DNA of 64,000 bases from Notamacropus eugenii (Eukaryota; Chordata; Mammalia; Diprotodontia; Macropodidae), in NCBI RefSeq assembly GCF_028372415.1, contig NC_092872.1, positions 549,503,205-549,567,204 of the forward strand. The letters run 5' to 3'. The translations under genes were made by a program, and so were the position numbers. Each line of letters opens with the position of its first letter. Positions within the stretch are counted from its first letter, which is position 1. Under the pieces are notes generated by a model, which saw only the letters and a list, made by a program, of their open reading frames with translations, was not told where the DNA came from and did no database searches. Shown in pieces: positions 21,953-31,094 of the stretch.

Positions 21953-22270
21953 AGGAACAGTTTGGTGTTACAGTGGATAGAGCATCAGGCCTGAAGTCAG
22001 GAAGTCTCATCTTCCCGAGTTCAAATCTGGCCTTAAATCTGTGATATATGGAAGTGATTGTAGAACACTGAAAACAAATAAAATAATTTAATTTTTAAAA
22101 AAATCTGGCCTTAAACACTTACTAGCTGTGTGACCCTAGGCAAGTCACTTCACCCTCTTTTCCTCATCTATAAAATGAGCTGGAGAAGGAAATGGCAAAC
22201 CATTCCAGTATCTTGGCCAAGAAAACCCCAAAAGAGGTCATGAAGAGTCAGACACAACTGAATAACAAAA
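21953..22270 (+). mobile_element. tRNA-headed SINE (MAR1-like) with a small L1 insert
   Basis: Head TACAGTGGATAGAGCATCAGGCC, then CTTCCCGAGTTCAAATCTGGCC, later CACTTACTAGCTGTGTGACCC, AAATGAGCTGGAGAAGGAAATGGC, GTCATGAAGAGTCAGACACAACTG and an AAC-rich tail. It is inserted in an L2 and is itself interrupted at 22038-22100. TGTCAG flanks it on both sides. Confidence 0.9.
22038..22100 (+). mobile_element. 63-base, extremely 5'-truncated L1-type insert
   Basis: About 45 bases (TATATGGAAGTGATTGTAGAAC...) plus an A-rich tail, flanked by perfect 15-base repeats AAATCTGGCCTTAAA at 22023-22037 and 22101-22115. Its end resembles the 3' end of the element at 23667-24010 (TATGGCAGTGATTGTTAAAC on the - strand), so both come from one LINE family. 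Confidence 0.85.
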
Positions 22271-22424
22271 TGTCAGGCACTGTGTTAGGTGCTGGGGATA
22301 TATAGGAAAACAAAAAATCTCTGCTCTCAAGTAGCTTACACTGTAGGGGGAAGGAAGCAAGGTGGAAACATTCTTTTTGACCTTAGTTTTATCATCTAAA
22401 AATTGAGGGACTTGAGCTAGAAAT

Positions 22425-22560
22425 TGTGAGTAGAGTACTGGATCTTGGAGTCAGGAAGACCTGAGTTCAAATGCCTTCTCTGAATGCTTACTACTTGTGT
22501 GTTTGTGACTATGGGCTAGTTACTTAACCTCATCTGTGAAATAAGAGTGTTGTACTTGAT
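22425..22560 (+). repeat. MIR/Ther-type SINE, 5' part
   Basis: GAGTACTGGATCTTGGAGTCAGGAAGACCTGAGTTCAAATGCC then TAGTTACTTAACCTCATCTGTG. Its tail resumes at 22715 after the next SINE (TGATATTCTCTAATGTCCTTTCCAG). Confidence 0.75.
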
Positions 22561-22714
22561 GGTTTTGGTTTTGGTTTTGTTTATTGAGGCAATCTGGGTT
22601 AAGTGATTTGCCCGGGGTCACACTGCTAGTAAGTATCTGAGGTTAAGACTTAAACTCAGGTCCTCCTGACTCCAGGGCCTATGCTCTATCCACTGAGCTC
22701 ACCTAGCTACTTAA
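22561..22714 (-). mobile_element. short tRNA-headed SINE (WSINE-like)
   Basis: An antisense copy starts with GGTTTTGGTTTTGG (the tail), then GGTTAAGTGATTTGCCCGGGGTCACACTGC, CTCAGGTCCTCCTGACTCCAGGGCC and TCTATCCACTGAGCTCACCTAGCTA. TACTTGAT at 22553-22560 and 22715-22722 is its target repeat. It splits an older SINE. Confidence 0.9.
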
Positions 22715-22774
22715 TACTTGATATTCTCTAATGTCCTTTCCAGTTTTACATTTATGAACCTAGATGATTTTTAA

Positions 22775-22900
22775 GACTTGGAAAGGAGAAGTACTTGTTC
22801 AGTGTCACAACTAAGAACTGGGACTTGAATCCAGATCTTTTGATTCCAGGTCATCAATATTTTTTTTCCAGCACACTATACTGTACTCCTCTGTCCTAGA
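22775..22900 (-). repeat. MIR/Ther-type SINE fragment
   Basis: TACTTGTTCAGTGTCACAACTAAGAACTGGGACTTGAATCCAGATC is the antisense CORE-SINE. Confidence 0.7.
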
Positions 22901-23269
22901 TGTCTGTCCTTCCCTTTATCTCTCATTGGCCTGGGTGTTTTTCTCTCCTTTTTGCTCCTGGGTGTCCAGGGTCTCTTTCTCTTTACCACTTGCTTCTGGA
23001 TTTTTTTTTTCCTCTTTCTCATCTGGCCCAAATATAGAAGGTTTTAACCTTGTTGTCATCATTGTTATTTTATGTACTGGATTAGGTTGTAAATTTATTA
23101 TTCTTAATTTTAAATCCTATGAGTTAAACTTTCGTTTTTCTGTCTCTCCTCCTCCACTATGAAGAAATACTCAATTAAATTACCTTTTTCCTCTGCTACA
23201 GTCCTCCAATGAGCCTGGGTTCTCTGAGACTATATGAGTGGAGCAAAATGACACATCAATATGTCAGGG

Positions 23270-23430
23270 ATTTGTAAGTTCATTACATTGCAGCCCAACT
23301 GGTTAGTAAAATGATTAAGTGGCTTGACAGGAGATGGCTAATAAAGGTCAGAGGCATAATACGAACTCAGGTTTTCCTGCTTCCAGGACCACTTTTCCGT
23401 CTGCTATGCCAGGTACCATATCTTAAGCTA
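23270..23430 (-). repeat. MIR/Ther-type SINE fragment
   Basis: AAGTGGCTTGACAGGAGATGGC...AATACGAACTCAGGTTTTCCTGCTTCCAGGACC in antisense order. Confidence 0.6.
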
Positions 23431-23439
23431 TTCTAGGTT

Positions 23440-23648
23440 AGTCTCTGTAACTTCATTTCTGACTATCAAAATACCTTTCACCATGCTTTATACATAGTAA
23501 GAAATCAACAGATACTTTCTGATTAAAGACTAGTGGGCATAGTTGTAAGGACCTTAATTTTCCAGGCCTCATTTTTTTCACGTATAAAATGAGGTAAGCG
23601 AAGTAAATAACCTTTGAGGTCTCTTCCATTCTAAATCTATGATCCTCT
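23440..23648 (+). repeat. L2 3' end followed by a MIR/Ther-type tail
   Basis: CACCATGCTTTATACATAGTAAGAAATCAACA is L2-like. AGGCCTCATTTTTTTCACGTATAAAATGAGG and CTTTGAGGTCTCTTCCATTCTAAATC form a therian SINE tail. Confidence 0.6.
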
Positions 23649-23666
23649 GAATAATATGTATTCTTT

Positions 23667-24010
23667 TTTTTTTTTTTTTATTAATTTTTTTATTTTTTTT
23701 AATGTTTAACAATCACTGCCATACAATTGCGATTTTATCCCTCCCCACCCACCCCCCACTACCTCCCTCCCTCCCCACGACTGCATACAATTCTGTATAG
23801 ATTCTACATAAACTTTCCTATTGAGTATATTTTCACTATCGTCATGCTGTGTAGTCAGACTAAGATAAATGAGAGAATCCGTATAACAAATCAGAACATG
23901 ATACACAAACAGATACACATACACAAACATGATCTGCTACATTATGTGAGTGACTTCCATATTTCTCTCTCTGAGTGTGGAAGGCTTTTTGCCTTGAGGT
24001 CCACCATTGG
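23667..24010 (-). mobile_element. 5'-truncated L1-type 3' end, about 330 bp
   Basis: Perfect 18-base repeats GAATAATATGTATTCTTT at 23649-23666 and 24011-24028 bracket a segment that begins, on the + strand, with a T run (the A tail). On the - strand it reads CCCAATGGTGGACCTC... to GGCAGTGATTGTTAAAC. A pyrimidine-rich block (purine-rich on the sense strand) near 23741-23778 is typical of L1 3' UTRs. Flawless flanks suggest a young insertion. Confidence 0.85.
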
Positions 24011-24029
24011 GAATAATATGTATTCTTTA

Positions 24030-24430
24030 GCAATTTACCTCACATTATTTTGTGAGGGTTTGTACTGACTAAGTCATAATGTTTACTTATATATATTCAT
24101 TATAATCTATAACTTTAAAAATACAACTCATCATGAGTACCCAGATTTATTCAGGTTAAATAGACATTTATGTGTTGACTATATGCAAAGACAGCTGCTA
24201 AGGGAGATGTAGAACTTACATAAGACATGTATCTATCCTCACAAAGCATACCAACAGATACAATACAATTAGCAACACAGCTAATTGTAATGCACAATAT
24301 TACATTATATGTGCACTATAGAGATGCATAATACAAATATAGCAAATGATCTAGAACCTGCCCTGCTGAACTCTCCTGGCTCCTAGCAAATTTGACATGT
24401 CTGTACTGTCTAAACTAACTCAGACTAGAG
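24030..24430. other. AT-rich DNA without a recognised repeat
   Basis: No open frame of note and nothing I can name. Confidence 0.4.
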
Positions 24431-24434
24431 TCAA

Positions 24435-24665
24435 CGATTTGATTTAGTTGAAAAAGCACTGCATATACAGTGAAAAGACCTATGACCGAGTTTTGGCTTT
24501 GCCACTTAATGTCTTAGACATTAAGGCCTTTTGGGTCCTTGTTTTCCTCTTAATCTACAAAATGAAGGAAGAGCTACAAGGAGAGCTTGTAGCAAGGAGA
24601 GCTACAAGAAGCTCTCTAAAGACCCCTTTCCACCCCAAGTACTGAATCTTATGATTCATGAGTCA
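24435..24665 (+). repeat. MIR/Ther-type SINE with a short internal duplication
   Basis: TAGTTGAAAAAGCACTGCATATACAGTGAAAAGACC to a tail ACCCCTTTCCACCCC...GAATCTTATGAT. Near 24570-24612 the string AGGAGAGCT is duplicated with intervening TACAAG units. Confidence 0.6.
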
Positions 24666-24919
24666 AGCAGACGATAAGGAATAACAATGTAGAGTTTAGA
24701 GAAGAACGATGTATAGAATCAAAAAACCTGGGTTAATTATAATACCTATAAATGATATATTATAATATATAGCATTTAATAGTTTAGCATGCATGTTCAT
24801 GTGCATTCTCATTTGTTTCACACAAAGAGGCGAGAAGAGTAGTTTGTAGATGGACAGTTTAAATGAAGTACGTCTCCAACACAAGTCTTCTGCCTCCGAG
24901 TTCCTTGGTATTTTCACTC

Positions 24920-25065
24920 TCTCATGATGTCCCAGCTCCACTACTAACTAGCTACATGACCTTGAACAAGTCATTGGCTTTGGGCCTCAGTTTCCTCATT
25001 TATAAAATGAGAGAATTGGATTAGATAATGCTTTCTAGCTCTAAAATTCTATGATTAAAAGATGT
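24920..25065 (+). repeat. MIR/Ther-type SINE
   Basis: AACTAGCTACATGACCTTGAACAAGTC, GGGCCTCAGTTTCCTCATTTATAAAATG and TTTCTAGCTCTAAAATTCTATGAT. Confidence 0.8.
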
Positions 25066-25139
25066 TGACCTCAAGATGTATCAGGTACTAAGTCCTCTTA
25101 CAGGCATTTGTCTAACCAAAAGCAGAGACAACTTTCCTT

Positions 25140-25345
25140 GTAGATTTCATTTGGTCCTCACAAGGAGGTGTTTATTATTTAGTAAGTACTATTTGCTATT
25201 ATATTACTAATAATATAGTAAGTACTATTTATTATTATCCCCACAGGGGACAAGGGATTTGTTGATAGTAAGTGTCTGAAGCCAGAGTTGAACTCACCTG
25301 CCTGACTTCAGGCCTAGCGCTCTATAGATTGTGCTGTGCCTCACT
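25140..25345 (-). repeat. MIR-type SINE
   Basis: GGTCCTCACAAGGAGGTGTTTATTATT, TTATTATCCCCACAGGGGACAAGG, GTAAGTGTCTGAAGCCAGAGTTGAACTCACC, then CTAGCGCTCTATAGATTGTGC: the antisense head. Confidence 0.75.
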
Positions 25346-25364
25346 ATGTATCAGATGAGGTAAT

Positions 25365-25480
25365 ATTTGTCAAGCATTCCGTGCAGAGCCTGTCACACAG
25401 TAGATGCTTAATAAATGTTTCTGAAGGTCATAATTGTAAAGTGCCTGCTACACACTAAGTGCTATATAGATGTTAGCCAT
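25365..25480 (+). repeat. L2/MIR-type 3' ends
   Basis: GCAGAGCCTGTCACACAGTAGATGCTTAATAAATG and then GTGCCTGCTACACACTAAGTGCTATATAGATG, two tails in tandem. Confidence 0.7.
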
Positions 25481-25794
25481 GATGATGAGCCTTTGTTATG
25501 GGTTTATAAGGAAGCCTTTAGCAAGAATTATACTAGACAAGAAGGTGGGGGGCAGGGAATGATTATAGTTTGGTGGACTATATAGTGGAAGGAGTACAGT
25601 GATGAAGTCCATCTAAGTATAGAAATAAGCAACTGCTTCTATCATTTGCAGATTTTGAAAGAGGACAGTGGGGTGGAATGGGGGGGAATAGGGGATAGAG
25701 AGCCTGAAAAAGACCTAAGAAGAGGGCAAAACAGAAAGTTCACTAGTGAACTTTAGTTTTTTTCATAATTGTATCTAATGCTAAATTAATTAAG

Positions 25795-25985
25795 GACTAC
25801 GATGAATTAGGAGCTAGAAGATACCTTAGAGGTAATCCAGTCCACTCCCCTTTATTTCTCAGAGGAGGAAGCAGCCCCAGAGAGGGTAAGAGATTTATCT
25901 AAGGTCACAAAAGTAGCCAGTTGGGAAGCCAAGACTTGAACTCAGCTCCCTTTATTCCTAACCAAGTGTACTTTTCCCAAGCAGC
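25795..25985 (-). repeat. MIR/Ther-type SINE
   Basis: GGAGCTAGAAGATACCTTAGAGGTAATCCAGTCC, CAGAGAGGGTAAGAGATTTATC and TTGAACTCAGCTCCC. Confidence 0.75.
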
Positions 25986-26589
25986 CATGCCTAATTCTGA
26001 TTCTAAGTCCTTTGATTATATTTCGGAATAAGAGACTTGTATGTCTACCAGTTGACTTTTGGTTCTGTGATGTATGTTTGCAAGCATGTGCGTATGTACT
26101 TAACTCCTTGAGAGAAATGATTTTTAATCACAGGAAATAATCAAATAAAGATGCTGATGATAAGTATATTAGGAATCTGAATGATAATTCTCCTCAGATG
26201 TCTGTGAATTAAATACCAGATGTGGGGAGAGGGAGAATGTTTCCTAACTTGATCCCTGTGGTGGCAAATGAATAACGTAAAAGAGTATGTGCTAGTAATC
26301 TCACAGTGAGCAGAACTCATTCTTTTCTGCAATGTAGATTTAATGTAGCTTCCACCGATTATGAGCTCCACCAATTATAATAACAACGAGGAACAACCTT
26401 TATCTTTCACTCACATTTTCACACACCACGCCCTTCCGTTACCTCCTAGGAGCAAGGGGTAGGAGGGAACTCAGAAAACTATAACAAGACTGGCAGAGAT
26501 CAGAAAACCTCTCTGTCCTTTCTTTGTTACATGTATCCGGTAATCTTCCTCCAAATTATGAATGTGGACTTTGAGCATGCTCTTGGTCA

Positions 26590-26835
26590 ACATTACCCTA
26601 CTGCACTGTGTGCTTCTTGAAGGCAGGGACAATGTCATTACTTCTCATGTCCCCCAAAAAGGACAGCCCAGGCACACAGTAAGGGAACAATAAGCATTTA
26701 CAGATTGATCAGTTATGTGCCAGTAAAGACCTCAAGCTTTTGGACCTTGGTTTTTTCCTCTGTAAAATAAGAGACTGGACTATATGAGCTAGAAGGTACT
26801 TTCCAACGCTATATTTACAAACCTATCATCCTTCT
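26590..26835 (+). repeat. L2 3' end followed by a MIR/Ther-type tail
   Basis: GTGTGCTTCTTGAAGGCAGGGACAATG, CCAGGCACACAGTAAGGGAACAATAAGC is L2. TTTTCCTCTGTAAAATAAGAGACTGGACTATATGAG...TTTCCAACGCTATATTTAC is SINE. Confidence 0.8.
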
Positions 26836-26931
26836 TTTCCTTTACTTACACAAAATTCTCCTAGGTGCGGAAGACTCTGGAGTCAAGATTGTTGGACCTC
26901 AGATGGGGATTTGTTTTTCATTTCTCTAATG

Positions 26932-27370
26932 CAGGAGTTCTTGGGCAGCATAGGTAGATAGAGCACTGCACCTAAAGTCAGGAACTAGAATTCATCTCCT
27001 TGAGTTCAAATCTGGCCTCAGACACTTCCGAGCTGTGTGACCCTGGGCAAGTCTCTTAACCCTGTTTGCCTCTGTTTCTTCATCTGTAAAATGAGCTAGA
27101 AAAGGAAATGGCAAACCACTCTAGGATCTCTGCCAAGAAAACCCCAAGTGAGGGTCACAAAGAGTTGGTCACAACTGAACAACCACCTCAAGGAGTTCTT
27201 AACCTGGGGTCCTTGACCTTTTTGGTTTAAGAAAAATTCTGGTAACTATTTCAACAAAGTTGCTTTGTAATCCTATGTATTTTATTTCATACATTAAAAA
27301 ACATTATTCTGAGAAGGGTTTCAACAAGTTACCAAGAGTCCATGACCCCAAAAAAGGTAAAGATTCCATG
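26932..27370 (+). mobile_element. hAT-like miniature DNA transposon split by a SINE
   Basis: The left end CAGGAGTTCTTAACCT (the first copy is cut by the SINE; the sequence resumes at 27191) pairs with the right end, whose complement is CATGGAATCTTTACCT. The body TTTGTAATCCTATGTATTTTA and ACATTATTCTGAGAAGGGTTT is typical of a known non-autonomous mammalian hAT family. Flanks CTCTAATG (26924-26931) and CTGTAATG (27371-27378) fit an 8-base hAT target duplication with one change. Confidence 0.8.
26943..27190 (+). mobile_element. tRNA-headed SINE (MAR1-like) inside a DNA transposon
   Basis: GGGCAGCATAGGTAGATAGAGCACTGC, TTGAGTTCAAATCTGGCCTCAGACAC, TGTGTGACCCTGGGCAAG, AAATGAGCTAGAAAAGGAAATGGC and GGTCACAAAGAGTTGGTCACAACTG. 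Target repeats AGGAGTTCTT at 26933-26942 and 27191-27200 are formed from the transposon's own end. Confidence 0.92.
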
Positions 27371-27409
27371 CTGTAATGCATTTACTGTGTCATATTGTGT
27401 ATATTTATC

Positions 27410-27545
27410 TATGACTGAGTCTCATCTTTTTTTGTTAGACTGCAAACCCATGCTTTACCTCACCTTCAGGGCTTTTCCAGTCTATCACTGTGCTCTATAC
27501 CAAACTGGTACATAATCAATGTTTGTTGAATAAATGAATGAAATT
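27410..27545 (+). mobile_element. L2 LINE 3' end
   Basis: TTGTTAGACTGCAAACCC...TCACTGTGCTCTATACC...AATCAATGTTTGTTGAATAAATG. Confidence 0.75.
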
Positions 27546-27789
27546 TTTTTTTTTTAAATCATGTCTTGAAAGACAAGGGATCACAGGAACTTACCCAATG
27601 CTTTCAAACTACTTCTCCTGGGTCCTCATAAAAATACCCTCTAATTCACCTTTTCCATTGTTGTTTTGCATCCTCACAACCCAGCTGAAGAATGGGTGAT
27701 AATGGATCTCAACCGTACAAAAGAAGAAACTGAAGTACAGGGAGGTGCATAGAACTGGCCTAAGGTCACGACAAGTTAGCAGAGGTAGA

Positions 27790-27960
27790 ACTAATAATAA
27801 CAGCTGAATATATAGTGCTTTATGGTTTTCAAAGTACTTAACCAAACATTTCATTTCCTCCTTACATCTGTGGGGTAAATGAATCAGTTATTATTATAAT
27901 GTCCATTTTACAGTTAAGAAAACCGCAACAGAGGTTAAGTGACAATGCAGGTCTGACCAT
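27790..27960 (-). repeat. MIR-type SINE
   Basis: AATAATAACAGCTGAATATATAGTGCTTTATGG, TCAAAGTACTTAACC, TGTCCATTTTACAGTTAAG: antisense MIR. Confidence 0.8.
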
Positions 27961-28030
27961 CAAATGAGGTATCTGTAAAGTACTCAGCACAATGTCTGAC
28001 ACATAGTAGGCTTTTAATAAATGTTTGTTG
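27961..28030 (+). repeat. MIR/L2-type tail
   Basis: GTACTCAGCACAATGTCTGACACATAGTAGGC then TTTAATAAATGTTTGTTG. Confidence 0.7.
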
Positions 28031-28190
28031 CCTCCCCTTTCCCTTGTTCCCATCAATACCACCCCCAACAAACTCCAGTGGCTTCCTATTACCTCCAAGA
28101 TCAAATATAAAACCTTAAGTACATACGCACATGCTAAGCCCTTCACAAGGTGGCCCTTTCCTTCCTTCCCAGTATGCTTATCCTTTAATC

Positions 28191-28605
28191 CTGGGTGAGG
28201 AACCTGTGATCTTAAGGCTACATGTGGCCCTCTAAATCCTTAAGAGTAGCCTTTTGACTGAAGTCACATGTAACCTATGGGATAGAGCACCAGTGCAGGA
28301 GTCAGGAGGACATGAGTTTAAATCTCACCTCAGACACTTGACATTCACTAGCTGTGTGACCTTGGGCAAGTCACTTAACCCCAATTGCCTCATCCTGGGT
28401 CACCTCCAGTCATCCTGATGAATATCTGGTCACTGGATTCAGATGGCTCTGGAGAAGTGAGGTTGGTGACTTGCACAGCCCTCCCTCACTCAAAAGAACA
28501 AAGTCAAGTGCAAGTCATGTCATTATTTCTCTGATGGCATAGTCTTCTTCAGCAACGAAGGATGAGCACACATGTAACCTTAAGACCACAGGCTCTCCAC
28601 CCCTG
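28191..28605 (+). mobile_element. hAT-like miniature DNA transposon split by a SINE
   Basis: Left arm CTGGGTGAGGAACCTGTGATCTTAAGGCTACATG and right arm, as complement, CAGGGGTGGAGAGCCTGTGGTCTTAAGGTTACATG are clear inverted repeats. They are of the type seen in mammalian elements beginning caggggtggggaacctg. Without the SINE it would be about 110 bases. The target duplication is unclear (CTTTAATC and CTGTGATC are candidates). Confidence 0.75.
28277..28568 (+). mobile_element. tRNA-headed SINE with RTE-type tail
   Basis: Same family as 17910-18226: GGGATAGAGCACCAGTGCAGG, CTAGCTGTGTGACCTTGGGC, TCCAGTCATCCTGATGAATATCTGG, GTGCAAGTCATGTCATTATTTC and AGTCTTCTTCAGCAACGAAGGATG. The first bases of the head are missing. 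Target repeats CACATGTAACCT are at 28265-28276 and 28569-28580. Confidence 0.92.
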
Positions 28606-28870
28606 TGATCTCACTAGATCACTTGACTTCTCCTTGTTCTTTGTATAGGATACTCCTTGTCCTCACTCGATTCTTTCTCATGGTCTGCTCCCAATGTGAA
28701 GAACACTCTCCCTCCTCACTTCTGCCTCTTGGTTTTTATAAGACTTAACTCAGATGCCACCTTCTGCTAGAGGCCTTTCCCAATTCCCTATCCCCCTCCA
28801 ACTCATCAGTGCCTTCTGTCTAAAATCATCTTTCATTCAGACTGCATATGTACATATACGTATGCGTGTG

Positions 28871-29028
28871 TGTGTACAGCAAGTCACTTAACCTCCGTTT
28901 CCTCATCTGTAAAATGGTGATAATAATAGCACCTACCTCCCAGGGTGGTTGTGAGGATCAAATGAGATAATAATCGTAAGATGCTTAGTATAGTGTCTAG
29001 TAAATAATAAGGGTTATATAAATGTTAG

Positions 29029-29030
<2 letters not shown>
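28871..29030 (+). repeat. MIR/Ther-type SINE, 3' half
   Basis: CAAGTCACTTAACCTCCGTTTCCTCATCTGTAAAATGG, GCACCTACCTCCCAGGGTGGTTGTGAGGATC and AATGTTAGCT. Confidence 0.9.

Positions 29031-29068
<38 letters not shown>
29031..29068. repeat. (GT)n microsatellite, 19 units
   Basis: A pure GT run of 38 bases starting at the end of the SINE tail. Confidence 0.97.
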
Positions 29069-29073
<5 letters not shown>

Positions 29074-29289
29074 CTGTTTGTACAAAAACCAAATGGCAAA
29101 AGTGAGGAGGGAGAGTGTTCCTCACATCGGGGCCACTCCATAAAAAAGAACCCAGCAAGAACATGGAGTATTAAATGCAAAAAACAGAGAGGTTTTTAAA
29201 TGCAAAAAACAGGGAAGGTCAACGATACAGTACATGGAAGGGACAAAGTGTACAAATACTGAGAAGAAAAGGAAGGGGCTGTAGCTTAA

Positions 29290-29415
29290 ACCTGTGGGCA
29301 TCTTGTCTCCTCCATTAAAACAGGAGCTTCTTGAGGGCAAGGTCCATGTTTTTTCTTTTGATACTGAGGACCTGGAACATCGTAGATGCTTAATAGATGC
29401 TTGTTGACTAATTAG
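29290..29415 (+). mobile_element. L2 LINE 3' end
   Basis: AACAGGAGCTTCTTGAGGGCAAGGTCC...GACCTGGAACATCGTAGATGCTTAATAGATGCTTGTTGAC. Confidence 0.85.
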
Positions 29416-29489
29416 TAGAGATATTGATAATAATAATGTACGGGTATTCTGAATGAAAAATACTACTCAAATATTTGTGAATATTTTTT

Positions 29490-29665
29490 TTAAAGCACAC
29501 TTCAGGCTTAAATGAGGTCCCAAATTGCCTAATTATGTGCCAGAGCTAGGACCCGAGCCCAGGGCTTCTGTCAGCAAATCCTCTGTTCCTTCCACACTAC
29601 TTTCTAATTTTCCACAGAAAGGCCTCCTGACCTCCAGGCCCATGCTCTTTCCACTATAACAGAAT
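29490..29665 (-). repeat. MIR/Ther-type SINE fragment
   Basis: AATTATGTGCCAGAGCTAGGACCCGAGCCC and CCTCCTGACCTCCAGGCCCATGCTCTTTCC in antisense order. Confidence 0.6.
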
Positions 29666-30475
29666 TCCTCCTTCTGCTTGAGCAGCAGGCCCTCCATCAC
29701 ACAAATACCTCTGTGATCCTAGGGAGCCAGCACACCCACTATGACTGCCTCTGGTTTAGCCTCCTAACAGTTTCTTAACCATCTCTGACACCAGCCCAAT
29801 CTTTCAATGTTTTTCCTAGTCCAGTCTGGCTCTTATGTCAGCCTTGTTGAAATGCACTGGTTATACAGAAAGCATTTTATCCGACCTATCATATCCCCTT
29901 CCACATGCAAATTCCTTCCACTGGGATTTCTCAGGGTCCTGCTCTGGCCTTGTCTATACAACCATAAACACTTGTATCTGAAGCCCTACCCCAGGGATTC
30001 CAGGAATAACACCAGGGGCCTTATGTTAGGAAGGTCAGGACATTTTTACATGAAGACATGCACTCTCTCTCTGTCTCCAAACTCTGTCTCTATTGCTTGT
30101 CAAAATAGAACAAGCTCTTTCCTAAATTAAATTCTTGCAACATTTTTGAGCACTTACTATAGATATGGAACTGTGTGCCTTCAAAGGGGTCAGGGAGGTA
30201 GTGTGTGGTGCTTATTTCTGGAAGGGCCTTTCACCACATTCCCATCCCTTCCCGGGTTCAGCCTTTCCATTCTAGAGATTCTCCAAATATTTGGGCCATT
30301 CTGGATCGGCAATTCAAAGTTCCTTTCTATTCCTCGGCCTTTCATAGCCCACTCATTAGGGAATTCCAGCTATCCAGCAAAGGCATTTTGCAGCCCAAGC
30401 CACTTGCAAAGCCACCTTCTGTGTAAGGTTCCTTATATAGGAGGGAAAGGAAATACACTTTTGTGCGTGGTCTTC
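29666..30475. other. unclassified DNA upstream of the CpG island
   Basis: GC rises towards the promoter. Several open frames up to about 126 codons lack family motifs. No repeat is named with confidence; L2-like words are scattered. Confidence 0.4.
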
Positions 30476-30479
30476 CCCA

Positions 30480-30535
30480 TTCCTCCTGGGGGGCAGGGAC
30501 TGTCTCTGAACAAAGCAGGAGCTTAATGAATGTTT
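30480..30535 (+). mobile_element. L2 LINE 3' tip
   Basis: GGGGGGCAGGGACTGTCTCTGAAC then GCAGGAGCTTAATGAATG. Confidence 0.6.
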
Positions 30536-30594
30536 AGGAGGCTGACTTAGACCAGAAGGTAACCCTGAGAGAGGCCTCCGCGACAAAACCGCAG

Positions 30595-30745
30595 GAACCC
30601 TCCAGTTCACCCATTCCAACCCTCTCATGTCAGACGGAGGACACCGGGGCTGAGGGGAAATGACTCGTCCAAGGTCACGCGGAGGCGGTCAGCGAGTGAG
30701 AATTTAAATCCCAGTTCTTTAGGTCTGGAGCGGAGGGGAGAAGGA
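30595..30745 (-). repeat. GC-shifted MIR/Ther-type SINE
   Basis: CCCATTCCAACCCTCTCATGTCAGACGGAGGACACCGGGGC, then GACTCGTCCAAGGTCACGCGG and AATTTAAATCCCAGTTC. Its CpGs appear preserved or gained near the island. Confidence 0.65.
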
Positions 30746-31094
30746 AGCCGAGGAGGGCGCTGCAGCCCGGGGCTCCATCTCAGAAACAAGGGCCGCGGAG
30801 TGCCGCGGGTCACCGCCTTACACAGGCCAGGCTCCTTCTCCGAGGCTCCACTGCCTCCTCTGCTAAGTCACCTCTGAGACCTCTCCACCTCCATGTTCCA
30901 GGCCGGGCCAAGGCCTGCCGGGCGACGCCGGCCCCGAGACTTGGGGCCGGACCACCATCCCTTTCAGGCCTTTCTGGACCTCCAGCACCCTTCCTTTCAA
31001 GCTGCCCGGAAGTGTCTTCACGCTGCTCCCCATTAGGAGGTCCCGGCCCGGGGGGAGATGGCTTTCTTCTTTGTATCCCTGGCACGTGGCAGCG

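Larger units (their letters stand above)
21915..22365 (-). mobile_element. L2 LINE 3' end, split by a SINE
   Basis: AATCAATCAACTACTATTTACTGTG before the SINE and TGTCAGGCACTGTGTTAGGTGCTGGGGATA...CTCAAGTAGCTTACACTGTAGGGGG after it are the two halves of an antisense L2 3' end. Confidence 0.85.
28065..28870 (+). mobile_element. L2 LINE 3' half, host of a transposon and a SINE
   Basis: CAACAAACTCCAGTGGCTTCCTATTACCTCC and AAGCCCTTCACAAGGTGG lie before the insertions. GAAGAACACTCTCCCTCCTCACTTCTGCCTCTTGG, CAGATGCCACCTTCTGC and AGAGGCCTTTCC come after them, in L2 order. Confidence 0.9.
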
